A stretch of 14,430 nt of DNA from Glomus cerebriforme (lineage: Eukaryota; Glomeromycota; Glomeromycetes; Glomerales; Glomeraceae), in assembly GCA_003550305.1 (NCBI GenBank), contig QKYT01000570.1, positions 49,710 to 64,139 of the forward strand, written 5' to 3'. A program made the position numbers and the translations under genes. Below, piece after piece: positions 1 through 8,792 of this stretch (the first letter of the stretch is position 1; every line of letters starts with the position of its first letter). The notes under the pieces are model-generated. The model ran no database searches and was not told the DNA's origin. It saw only the letters and a program-made list of their open reading frames with translations.

Positions 1-330
1 CTGTAATGGTGTTTTAATTCTAGTTCTCTTTACTTTTATTATTATGAATGTTTATTTTTATTCCTGTTTTCATTTCTGTCCTTTATTTTATATATAATAA
101 AAGCTTGTATAATTTGTTATTAAAGAAATGATTGTGATAAATAAAATAAATAAAAAATTGGCCAATAAAATTATTTGTAAATTATAATAAAGGATAAAAA
201 TTTGTAGTAAAATATTTGGCCAATCAAATTCGATTAAAATCACGTGATTTAGGGATGCGTTGCAACGCGGGGGCGTATAAATTTTAAACCCTTTTATTAT
301 TTTTAATATACAGTATAATTATATATAATT
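1..330. other. AT-rich intergenic DNA with short palindromes
   Basis: I see no coding region here. The stretch is AT-rich apart from a GC-richer island at about 241-277 that contains the palindromes CACGTG (241-246) and GCGTTGCAACGC (257-268), followed by a GCGGGGGCG run. A similar arrangement (CACGTG plus an ACGCGGGGGTGA run) occurs inside the MITE-like element at 4664-5050, so this may be the edge of a related element. A TTGGCCAAT-type motif occurs near 161 and again near 216. Confidence 0.4.
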
Positions 331-337
331 CTTGAAG

Positions 338-589
338 CCTGGATATTATGGTACTAAAGGCGAAGAAATTATTACTACAGTTTTAATCAAATTGTTTATA
401 AAGATACAGATTCTCATATTTAAAGGGAGCAAACCTCTAAAGCCAATCGATTATTTACATGAAGTATTAATCCCAGAAGTAATAATTAGATTAATAATTC
501 AAGATTTTAATGAAAAATTATCACTAGAAGAAGCTAGAAATATTATAAAGAATAGCACAGATTTTGGTACATATATGCATAATAATTAA
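338..589 (+). pseudogene. RTC4-like domain fragment (terminal exon or relic)
   Basis: About 84 codons are open and end at TAA 587-589. The reading starts GYYG-x-KG and contains PLKPIDYLHEVLIPE, then RLIIQDF, then LSLEEARNII, then STDFGTYMHNN. This order (GYYG; a 'vLvPE' core; 'rLI.eD'; 'eeA..I...S..fG') is what I know from the C-terminal RTC4 domain (restriction of telomere capping protein 4), which is widely amplified in Rhizophagus with an 'SxDFGxY..N' ending. There is no ATG: the frame opens after a stop at 326-328 and begins with TTG, so it is either a last exon (candidate acceptor GAAG just before 338) or a relic. No upstream exon is visible. The domain family is fairly likely; function in this organism is unknown. 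Confidence 0.55.
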
Positions 590-677
590 ATTTTTTAGTA
601 TATCAATATAATATTCATACTTTGGCATTATATGTTCATAAATTTTACATATTATTAAGAATTTAACAAAATAATAA

Positions 678-848
678 CAATTAAAATATTTGGTTAAATA
701 TGTATAAAATTTCATAGAAAATTTTGTATCAAAGATAAGCCTATTAAAATATTCAGTTGAATGTATATAAAATTCATTAGAAAATCTTGCGTCAAAAACA
801 ATTAAAAATATTCAGTTGAGATGTATTAAAAAATTTTGTGTCAAAGAC
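678..848. repeat. Three-copy tandem repeat, period about 58-63 bp
   Basis: Three consecutive copies begin at about 678, 741 and 799. Each starts with (C)AATTAAAATATT or a close variant, continues TCAGTTGA..GTATA(T)AAA, and ends ATTTTGTGTCAAA or a variant. The copies differ by many substitutions and the third is shortened, so the array is old. It is AT-rich with no coding content. Confidence 0.7.
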
Positions 849-1088
849 AAATATTACATAAATAAATTTTTATCCAATAAATTCATTAAAATTTATCATA
901 CACTCCAGTTTACGATAAAGGTCTACACCCCTACCTTACATTAAGGATGCTTATTTTTTATGGATGCTAGAAAAAATCTGGCAAGTTACTGAAATCACAA
1001 GATGATCAGCTAATCAGATTTTGTATAGCTAAAAAAAGAAATGTCATAACTGTTATAACTTATGACACAGTGTTTATTGAACATCATA
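849..1088. other. Non-coding stretch containing a dispersed motif copy
   Basis: I see no gene here. Positions 978-1022 are related to 10898-10943: both begin CTGGC[AG]AGTT and end AATCAGATTTT, with roughly 35 of 46 positions shared. The differences are mostly C/T and A/G transitions. Confidence 0.4.
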
Positions 1089-1430
1089 TCACCAGAATGC
1101 AGTATTATAATTTATGGACTCAGGAAAATAATTGGTATAGTAAACATATCCTTTATTACGCATTATTTTTCTAATTGCCAAGCCAGGATCAGGGCATAGT
1201 AGAATGTAATACAGTACACTTCTCTTTGATCTGTTAATCTGCCAATCCCTATGAATGGAGAAAGGATCACAAAAATAAAAAGTCTGTCCATTAATTACGC
1301 AGTAATATGGCACAGTAATATCTAACCGCTTTGCAACTGCTTCTTTTTTAAAATCAAAAAAATATATATGCAGTTTACACATCGTACAGCTCTTATTCTT
1401 TGGCAAGAATTTTTCCAAATATCTTCTTGA
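1089..1430 (-). CDS. Uncharacterised ORF, about 114 codons, probably a gene fragment
   Basis: The frame is open from just after a stop at 1431-1433 down to TGA at 1089-1091. It has no ATG until about 17 codons in (SCTMCK). The translation looks protein-like: a Cys-x2-Cys (CTMC), IYFFDF, DITVPYYCVINGQ, FYFCDPF, then IHRDWQI and LLCPDPGLAIRKI. The region just upstream on the same strand (about 1431-1500) also reads as plausible protein (KYDGVDCSIDYLIRF) but in another frame, so a frameshift or a missing exon is likely. I do not recognise a family. It is probably the 3' part of a decayed gene. Confidence 0.3.
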   Translation of the reverse strand, partial: SRRYLEKFLPKNKSCTMCKLHIYFFDFKKEAVAKRLDITVPYYCVINGQTFYFCDPFSIHRDWQINRSKRSVLYYILLCPDPGLAIRKIMRNKGYVYYTNYFPESINYNTAFW

Positions 1431-1486
1431 TCAATTTTATAATGAATCTGATGAGATAATCAATACTACAGTCCACTCCATCATAT

Positions 1487-1684
1487 TTATTCATCATCCA
1501 ATTCTAAATTATGTTCATTCTCAGAATCTTCAAACTGAGATCTCTGATTGAAAAATAGATAGGCTTTAGTTTGGGATACATGTTAACGTTTCTCTGTTAC
1601 TAATGGCAAATTAAAACCTTGATCAAAATATCTGAAATCATGTTTTGCAGGAATGCAGTTATTGCAAATTGATTTTTTTATTAT
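1487..1684 (-). pseudogene. Decayed coding fragment with acidic C-terminus
   Basis: A minus-strand frame is readable from just after a stop at 1685-1687 to TAA 1487-1489. It starts near SICNNCIPAKHDF (a Cys-x2-Cys), continues FDQGFNLPLVTEKR, has an in-frame TAA, then HVSQTKAYLFFNQ and an acidic tail QFEDSENEHNLELDDE before the final stop. The single internal stop and the convincing acidic terminus suggest the 3' end of a dead gene. Its stop overlaps an ATGATG, after which the frame of the next coding piece begins. Family not recognised. Confidence 0.35.
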
Positions 1685-1801
1685 TCAAATACATTAGATA
1701 ACATATACGCTATATTACTATCTTAAACACGCTTTTTGGGCTATGTAAAAATTGAAAAGAAATTTAAGAAAGCTATAAAACTAAAATACTAAAATAAGTA
1801 A

Positions 1802-2882
1802 TTAATAATAATCTTCCCATTTCGTAATATACTCATATACAGTTCCATTATCTTCAAACCATCTCAACTGATCTATTTCTTTAACTAAGCGTTTTGATGC
1901 TTCTTCAGGAGAATTACCAAGTGGCCATAACATTTGACTCTCATTTTCCCACAAAAAGACACGACCATAACAGTCTAAAAAGATCATTCCATAATCAGTC
2001 TCTCCAATAATAATTATATGATCAAAGCCAAAATTAGCAACACATTTTATATGATAAATTAGTTCCTTCAAATCACTATCAAGAACTTCATAATTAATTA
2101 AGGTTGCAATGTGAGAATTATCTTCAAATACATCAACTAAGATAAGCGAATCATTATAATGTAACGTTTTTCCATTTTTTTCTTCACATAATTGCACTTG
2201 AGACATGGTTGTAGGATTTTTAATAGTTGATATTCCTTTACTGGTAAAGCAAGAGTCCGCATGTACAAGATGACACATTTTTTGAGGGACAATCATTTTC
2301 CAAACATTGCCTTCCAGAGAACCAATTCTGAGTAATTTTCCAAAGGATGCCTTTATTTTTCCAATTGTTCTGATGTTAGGACATCCTTTACGTTCTTTGC
2401 CTAACGTAATATCTGTATGTTCTCCGTCCTTGTATTTATTACTTCCGTTCTTACTAATGGATGACAATGAATTGATGAACCCATCATGAATTTCACATCT
2501 TTGCCTTTTTGTTTTGATGTTTAATCTGAGTATATAAGATTCATTGTTGACGGATGTAATTTTGGATTTGGCTGTATTATTATGATACTCTTTACTAAGT
2601 GTTTCTGACTCTTGTATAGATAATTTATTTGCTCCTTTACTGTTATCTTCTTTGAAGACTGATGGGTGTAACCCTAAAGGAGACTTCAAGCATTGTAAAA
2701 TGTAATAATTGGTATCAGTTAAAACTTGTCTAGGAATTCTGTTTTTCCTATATAACTGTAAGGTATCAATTCCCCCTTCCTATATAAAATATAATTTTTG
2801 AATTCATTTAAGCTTTTTTTTCTGCTCTTTTCTTTCTTACCTGAAAGGCATCATGAATTTCACAATCAGCTTCTTCTGCCAT
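1802..2882 (-). CDS. Two-exon gene for a 339-residue uncharacterised protein
   Basis: Exon 1 (2841-2882) starts with ATG and encodes MAEEADCEIHDAFQ. It ends CAG and is followed by a GTAAGA donor. Exon 2 (1802-2779) follows a TATATAG acceptor in phase 0, begins EGGIDTLQLYRKNRIPRQ, and runs uninterrupted to TAA 1802-1804. The total is 339 codons. The apparent internal start at 2689 is a TTG and is not the true start. The N-terminal 45 residues are basic/polar (LYRKNRIPRQVLTDTNYY). A low-complexity Ser/Asn/Lys middle follows. The C-terminal third is compact: LHYNDSLILVDVF, a predicted helix, FGFDHIIIIGETDYGMIFLD, CYGRVFLWENES, then an acidic helix. That last segment (residues about 267-311) faintly resembles SUKH/SMI1-KNR4 folds, but this is a weak guess from pattern only. 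CEIHD[AG]F occurs twice, at residues 7 and 109. This is the only model in the window without frame breaks. Confidence 0.75.
2780..2840 (-). other. 61-nt GT-AG intron of the 339-residue gene
   Basis: On the minus strand the intron begins GTAAGAAAG and ends TTTTATATAG. Splicing joins CAG to GAA in phase 0 and connects a 14-codon ATG exon to a 325-codon open exon. Length and signals are typical of this fungal lineage. Confidence 0.75.
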
Positions 2883-2978
2883 AGTTCTTTTAAATTATTT
2901 AACCAGCTGAACGAACTTAAAAAAATAGAAATACTGTAAATATACAAATCAAAAAATGTTCAATATCTCAAACTAGTG

Positions 2979-3120
2979 CAAATATATCATTTTTGATTTA
3001 CTTAACTATTCATCACACTAATGCATAATATAAATAAATATTATACAGTACTGCTATAAATAATGCGTGATGTTTTATGCAGTGACGCTATAGTTACATG
3101 AATAAAAAATGATATATTTG
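2979..3120. repeat. Palindromic (MITE-like) element upstream of the 339-residue gene
   Basis: Positions 2979-2994 (CAAATATATCATTTTT) are the exact reverse complement of 3105-3120. Extending inward, about 27 of 31 positions pair. The inner arms pair less well, with shared TCAC and GCATAA blocks, and the midpoint falls on the palindrome CAGTACTG (3046-3053). This is a foldback about 142 bp long. It lies about 100 bp upstream of the start codon at 2882, so it could overlap the promoter. Confidence 0.65.
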
Positions 3121-3522
3121 TATTACTAATCATACTTTAAATAGAATATGATAGATTAACATCATGTTTAATAAAAATCAAGCTTTGATTATCACATAGA
3201 AAAGATGTAGAAACTTACGTCTATATTACATCAGATTATATAACGTATAGTAATGTATACTATACAGTTGTATAATATGACATACATCTATTTGTACGTA
3301 CATATACTAATTTACATGTATAGGTATATAACAATATTGTATAACCTTCAATTTAGAACTTTTCATTTTTATAAATAATATAATGAATAATATCATGAAT
3401 AATATTTTACATCTCTAATTCTATAATTTTGAGTTTGATGTATCATGTAAATATGATTTTTTTTTGATTTTACATATTATATACTTCCTTTTTTTACTCT
3501 TTTACTATCTTTATAATTAATA
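3121..3522. other. AT-rich stretch without a recognisable gene
   Basis: This segment is very AT-rich with many TATA-like and GTATA/TACAT repeats (about 3240-3345). I see no coding frame on either strand and no clear inverted repeat that would mark the 5' terminus of the hAT element that follows. Confidence 0.4.
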
Positions 3523-4663
3523 ATGTCTTCTATTAATGATTTTTTGGATATAAATGAATATGCTGCATAAGATTTTGTTGAAAATAATAATAAGATAAAT
3601 TATATATAATTTAAATATTTTTTTTTGTTAAATCTAACAAATAGAATTTAAATAGAATAAAGATAATAATAATGAAGACGAAAGTAAGAAAAATGAAAAA
3701 ATATTTGCTTTTTTTACTTTTAAATTACAAGTTCAAAAAGTGATATATACAACAGTTCCTGTAGAATATCCAAAAACCTCTCCAAATGGAATTGCAACAA
3801 TATATAATATAATTGGTTAGAAAAACCATATGGATGTATTTTCAGATGTTAGTAAATACTGTATATATTAAATTTGATTTGATAATAGCAAATGTTTATT
3901 AAAAATAAAAAGAATAGAATTTTAATTAACAAAGATTTAATATTCAACTAATAATTCTGGTGGCTCTGCAAATATCAAGGAATGTCTATTCTTTAAAAGA
4001 GTTTCTATTAAAAAGGATAAAAAAGAATGCCAAGCATTAAATATTGCCAGTTCTCTAATCCTGAATTTATTAATCAAGAGCATTGTAATGTTAATTTTAA
4101 CTCTAAAATATTTTAACATTACATACAACAGCAAAATAAAAATTCTAAAGAAGTAAAAACATACATGTTCTTTAATTTTTAATTATATTATTTTTAGGAA
4201 TATAAGCATATTGGAAGTGCTACCTTAAATCTTCATAAATATTTACAAAACAAATATTTTAGCAAATTAGATACAAAAGTGGATAAAAATATGGGTAATA
4301 TGAATAAGTTTATTGTAAATTTTATACTGTCTTAATTTTCATTATTATATATATATATATACAGTATATAATAAAATTATTAACAAAATATTTTTAGCAT
4401 TTTTTCTTCATTAGTTTTTTGGGATTTTCTTAAAGTTTGTAACAATTAATCCTTTACTATTATTGAAGATAAAAATCTTTAAAGATTACTTCATTTACTT
4501 AAAACTGATATTACTCTTCCATTACCATTAGCAAATACAATTCATACAAATATAATAGAATTTTATAATCAAGAAAAAATAAAAATACAAAATATTTTAC
4601 AAGTAATTTATTTATTTTTATTTATATTTATATTAATTAATATATATTAATAATATGGATTTT

Positions 4664-5050
4664 GTAATTTATCGCCATGGCGATGCATCGCACTGTCACG
4701 TGATTCATAATTCCGGCCGGAATTAAATGATCTGCAATGAAATTGCCTTTTTAGGAATCTTGCGTNACCCAAAATTTCAATTTTCGAGAGAAACAAAATT
4801 GCCTTTTTTTGGATTATATAACGTTACCTAAGATCCAAATAAGGATATTTTGGCCAGCGTTATAAAATTTGGGCAAAATTAAACATGTGATGAATAACAT
4901 GTGACAAATAGTATTTATCATACCGAAAAAATTCCAAGTCCCTAGAATAAATAGTAAAAATGGAAAACTACGGTGTGACGCGGGGGTGACAAATTATTAT
5001 ATAGTATAAGTCACGTGGGGTGGCGATGCATCGCCATGGCGATAAATTAC
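4664..5050. mobile_element. 387-bp MITE-like element with 28-bp perfect terminal inverted repeats
   Basis: Positions 4664-4691 are the exact reverse complement of 5023-5050. The repeat starts GTAATTTATCGCC and contains two back-to-back palindromes, ATCGCCATGGCGAT and GCGATGCATCGC. Just inside, both ends carry a CACGTGA/TCACGTG box. There is no coding capacity, so it is a non-autonomous element. Flanks are TTTT on both sides, which is compatible with a short target duplication but ambiguous in poly-T. It lies in the intron between hAT exons ending at 4602 and starting at 5087; without it that intron would be about 97 nt. N at 4766. Confidence 0.8.
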
Positions 5051-6075
5051 TTTTTCCTAATAATATTATCTGATTTTAAAATTTAGAATGCTTTCAGTAA
5101 AATTTTATTTATATTAGATATATGAATATTACCAAATTGTATGGCATTTCTTGGAATTACAGTACATTGGATTAGTAAAAATTGGAAATTAAAGGAAATT
5201 TTAATAGATTTTTATAAATTATTTAAATTATATTCAGAAGAAAATTTGGCAAAAGCATTTATGAATTATACTAATAATTTAAATATACTTAATAAGGTAT
5301 ATCTATATTATTGTTATTTTACAATTTTATTTAATTTACATTTTTTTTATTATATTAAATATAGATTTTGGCAATTATAACAGATAGTGCTTCTAATAAT
5401 AATACTTTAATGAATACATTAGAAACTATTTATTAAGATCAAGATATTAATTTTACTAAAAAATATAATCATATTTAATGTTTAACTTATGTTATAAATC
5501 TTGCGTCTCAAGATGCATTTATTATTTTAAAAGTTAGATAACTTAAAAATAAAAATAAAACTTTTAATTAAGTTGAAACAAATGATGTAATTTCAAAGGT
5601 TAAAATTTAAAAATAAGTATGTTTATTATATATATTTTAAAATTAATTATTTAATATAATTTACTTTATAATATAGTTTTGTAAACTTATCATTAAAATA
5701 CATTTATTTATTTTTATAATAACATGAAAAATTTCTCATTATTGTACAATTGCAAATTTATCTAATAAAGAACTTGTACTTAATGTTAAAATAAAATAGA
5801 ATTTTACTTATTATATGATAGAATAAAGCTGTAAACTGTGAGAAGTTAATTTAAATTTAGTTTAGTTTGTTATTTATTTTTTTTTAATTTATAAATTATA
5901 ATTATTTAAACTTTAAATAGTACTGAAAATGAAGAATTAGATTTACATAAATGAATCTTATTAAATTCTGAATGGTATTTACTTAATGAAATAAAAACTT
6001 TATTAAATATAAAAATTATTATTCATATAATTATTTATATAATTAATTACTTATAATTTTATATATTTAATATTT

Positions 6076-7521
6076 GGATGATTTTAACATTCACCGGAGG
6101 TGAATTTTACCAGAAGTTAATTTAAAAAATAATTAACCAGGAGGTGAATTTTTAAATAATTCACCAAAGGTTAATTTCACCACATCATATGATTTTTATT
6201 ACATAATTTTATATTTATTAATTTATCAAAGAAATTTTGGTAAATTTAAGATTTATTATAAAAATGCTTTTTTTATTTTGTTTAATAAATGGTTTAAAAT
6301 AGAAAAAAGAAACAAATAATAAAAAGAGAAAAGTAAAAAAAATCTGCATTTGCAACTATCTATTAAACTATCAATAAAAATAACTAATGTAATTAAAATG
6401 ATGGAAAAATAAAGCTTGTGTTTAATTAGTAATATATCACTTACTACATCAGAATTTAAATTATAATTGGAGTTTAAAATATCTGAGTTTAAATTTAAGT
6501 GTCAGAATTTGAAATTAAAGTCAGAATTCAGTCAGAATTTGAAATTATAGTTGCGTCAGAGTTTGAAATTATTAAAAGTCAGAGTTCGCGTCGAAGTTTG
6601 AAATGTCGAAGTTTGAAATTATAGTTGCATTAGAGTTTGAAATATCGAAGTTTAAAATTATAGTTACATCAGAGTTCGTGAAATGTCAGAGTTTAAAATT
6701 ATTAAAGTCAGAGTTCGCGTCAGAGTTTGAAATGTCAGAGTTTAAAATTATTAAAAGTCAGAGTTCATGTTGGAGTTTGAAATTATAATTTGCATAGAAT
6801 TTGAAACGTCAGAGTTTAAAATTATTAAAGTCAGAGTTCGCGTCAGAGTTTGAAATGTCAGAGTTTGAAATTATAAAAGTCAGAGTTCGCGTCAGAGTTT
6901 AAAACATCAGAGTTTGAAATTATAAAGTCAGAGTTTATGAAATATTGGAGTTTAAAATTATAGTCGTGTCAGAGTTTGAAATGTCAGAGTTTGAAATTAT
7001 AAAAAGTCAGAGTTCACGTCAGAGTTTGAAATGTCAGAGTTTAAATTATTAAAAGTCAAAGTTCACGTCAGAGTTTGAAACGTCGGAGTTTGAAATTATA
7101 GAGTCAGAGTTCGCGTCNGAGTTTGAAATGTCAGAGTTTGAAATTGTTAAGGTCAAAGTTAAAAATGTCAAAAGTTAAAAATGAAAAAACCAACTATATA
7201 GAAAAACCAAAAAAATACAACTATTACAAATCACTATTACTTACAAAACATTAAAAAACAATAGCATAATACTATTATTACTTACAAAATAATAAAAAAA
7301 AAGAAACAAAAAAAATATGAAAAAAAATGAACAAGAAAAAAAAACAAACCAGGTAAAAATTACTAACCAAAAATGGTTAATATAAATAAGTGAAATTTAA
7401 AATATAAAAAAATGCATTATGAAAATCAAGGTGAAATTTACCACCTGGTAAATTTCTATTAAATTCACCCCCCCCAGTGAATTATTTGCAAATTAACCTC
7501 CGGTGACTGTCAAATAAATTC
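6076..7521. mobile_element. 1446-bp non-autonomous element with 25-bp TIRs and 9-bp target duplication
   Basis: The element is bounded by a perfect 9-bp direct repeat TTAATATTT at 6067-6075 and 7522-7530. Immediately inside, the first 25 bases and the reverse complement of the last 25 agree at 18 positions, ending in CACCGGAGG. The left end holds the palindrome TTCACCGGAGGTGAA (6090-6104). Further copies of GGTGAATTT/AATTCACC/GGTTAATTT are clustered subterminally at both ends. There is no coding region inside: AT-rich DNA, then a minisatellite (about 6470-7190), then A-rich DNA, and an 8-C run at 7468-7475. A 9-bp duplication is typical of Mutator-like elements, but the superfamily is inference. 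It interrupts the hAT pseudogene, so it inserted later. Confidence 0.75.
6470..7190. repeat. Minisatellite of GTCAGAGTTTGAAAT units in a ~48-50 bp higher-order pattern
   Basis: The basic motif GTCAGAGTTTGAAAT or a variant recurs about every 15-17 bases. It is organised into larger blocks that start GTCAGAGTTCGCGTCAG, continue with AGTTTGAAATGTCAGAGTTT and end AAAATTATTAAA. Well-preserved blocks begin near 6708, 6829, 6878 and 7003. An open frame at 6603-6788 is simply this repeat read through (SKFEIIV / SEFEMSEFKII) and is not a gene. The array is GC-richer and sharply different from its A-rich flanks. N at 7118. Confidence 0.85.
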
Positions 7522-7663
7522 TTAATATTTTATAGTTATTCTCTTAAACTACAAATCATATTTCTCATAGTAACTTTTCTACACTTAAAAATTCTGTTCC
7601 AATATATAATTGGCTTATGAATGAAATTGAAAAACTTTAAGAACTTGAGACATTAGATATTAA

Positions 7664-7730
7664 TAGTTCAGTTCAGTCAGCCTTAATCCAGTCCTTATCA
7701 ATCCATGTTCTAGAACTGAACTGTGAACTG
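7664..7730. repeat. Short inverted repeat, possible small foldback
   Basis: AGTTCAGTTC at 7664-7673 is the exact reverse complement of GAACTGAACT at 7713-7722, and flanking CAGTC/GACTG-like bases add to the symmetry. Recognisable hAT coding sequence on the plus strand ends here and minus-strand coding of the next gene remnant begins just beyond, so this marks a junction. Confidence 0.5.
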
Positions 7731-8699
7731 GAATTGATCAGTCCTATATAATGCTTTAACATTTGGTGGAACTTTTATCTTCACTGCATAGAAATTACGC
7801 ATATTTTTCTGTAACTGTTCCAAGGTATTCTGGAAAAATTCTTGAATTTGAAGGTCTGAGAAGTTGTCGGCCTGCAACAGCAGAATGTGAGATAAACTTC
7901 TAAGATTTTCAACAAACACTTGTCAATAATGATTCTCATAGAGATATGTTTAGAATCATTATAACTTACAATATTTTGCAATAGTCTGTCTCAATTGACA
8001 AGTCTGACTCTTGTGCAGTTTGACTTTGATATATATTTACATGGTATGAAGAAAATAGTGCAGAGATATTGATCTTCTGAAATATATACTATAAATTGCA
8101 ATCACATTTATTAGCAAGGATTGAAATATTCAAACTGATAAAAAGAAAAAGAGACTCACAGAATTGTCTTTACCACTTTCATCAAAGGTAATCGAATCAT
8201 CTAAGAAAACTCTCTCTAGATCATTATTATTCACGTCATCACCATCTATATACTCATCGAATGTAAGATTCCTGAAGTCTTTGTTATCTGCGTCAAAATC
8301 ATTGTCAGTTTCTTTATCGTCGCTTTTACTTCTTGTGATTGGAGAAATGAAGGAATTCGAAAAAAATATTTGATGTTCAGGTGTTCGAGATGGATTGGTA
8401 GGAGTAATCCTTACCATTTATTTTTCTCCATTTTGATTTTTCATTATTGTTCTAAAGATTAAAATTCATTAGGAACATGACAGAAAAAGTAGTTCTAGCT
8501 AAATAAAATACATTACCTCTTTCTGGTTTCTTTTTGACTTATTTTCAGAAAAATTAAAAAAAGATCCATCACTAATACTAGAGTTACCCATCAAAGGGTT
8601 TCCTGTAAAGGTAGGATTATGGAGGTGAAATGAGGATCTACCAATTGTACCAGTTGGGTCATGATTATTTCTCCATTTTCTTGCAATTTGATAATCAGG
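7710..8699 (-). pseudogene. Multi-exon gene remnant, uncharacterised Asp/Ser/Asn-rich protein
   Basis: Minus-strand exons can be read in order. 8517-8699: YQIARKWRNNHDPTGTIG, GRSSFHLHNPTFTGN and SENKSKRNQKE, then a GTAATG donor. A 65-nt intron ends CTTTAG. From 8451: NNNEKSKWRKIN. 8160-8417: open and acidic, SPITRSKSDDKETDND, FDEYIDGDDVNNNDLE and DESGKDNS, then a GTGAGT donor. An 83-nt intron ends TTTCAG. 7970-8076: KINISALFSSYHVNIY..., GTAAGT donor. From 7871 after TTGCAG: ADNFSDLQIQEFFQNTLEQ, KNMRNFYAVKIKVPPN and KALYRTD, ending in the inverted repeat and stopping at 7710. Splice signals are good, but the frames do not join cleanly at two junctions (8451-exon to 8417 frame, and 7970 to 7871). 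That implies indels, a missed exon, or sequence errors. ATG 8415-8417 could be an alternative start. No start exon upstream of 8699 was found; family not recognised. Confidence 0.5.
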
Positions 8700-8792
8700 T
8701 TAATCGTTCTAACGAATATTTAAAGAATTAATAACATATTCTAAGCAATATATCATATATTTTTTCTCCCTATTTTCTATCCCACCAGGTCA

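Larger units (their letters stand above)
3523..7664 (+). pseudogene. Degenerate hAT-family transposase with BED-like N-terminus
   Basis: hAT transposases cut and paste DNA through an RNase H-like core. A possible start is ATG 3523 (MSSINDFLDINEYAA, then a stop). A BED-finger-like piece lies near 4198 (GSATLNLHKYLQNKY; the last zinc-binding His appears as Tyr). Exon 4398-4602 reads FLKVCNN..FTIIEDKN..LLHLLKTDITLP and ends IQNILQ. Exon 5087-5296 reads NAFSKILFILDI, stop (TGA where Trp is expected, beside the first catalytic Asp), then MAFLGITVHWISKNWKLKEIL and ends at GTATAT. Exon 5365-5616 reads ITDSASNNNTLM (second Asp), then CLTYVINLASQDA, where the usual His after Cys is Tyr. Exons 5677-5844 (IANLSNKELVLNVK) and 5921 onward (LLNSEWYLLNEIKTLL) follow. 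After a 1446-bp insertion, 7571-7664 resumes (NFSTLKNSVPIYNWLMNEIE). Introns of 60-76 nt lie between several exons. There are many in-frame stops, and no C-terminal dimerisation segment is visible. Dead copy. Confidence 0.85.

Noticed and set aside
524..715. Minus-strand open frame
   Set aside because: Overlaps the RTC4-like fragment on the opposite strand and extends into AT-rich DNA; Tyr/Ile/Phe-rich composition typical of random AT-rich frames.
2307..2489. Plus-strand open frame of 60 codons
   Set aside because: Antisense shadow of exon 2 of the 339-residue gene.
3937..4134. Minus-strand open frame
   Set aside because: It starts with TTG, lies opposite the plus-strand hAT relic and shows no domain. 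Treated as chance.
6470..7190. CRISPR-like or gene-like repeats
   Set aside because: Repeats are contiguous minisatellite units without unique spacers of constant size. The open frame at 6603-6788 is repeat read-through, and the genome is clearly eukaryotic.
8164..8373. Plus-strand Ser-rich open frame
   Set aside because: Antisense of the acidic Asp/Asn-rich exon at 8160-8417; Ser runs come from reading GAT/GAC codons in reverse.
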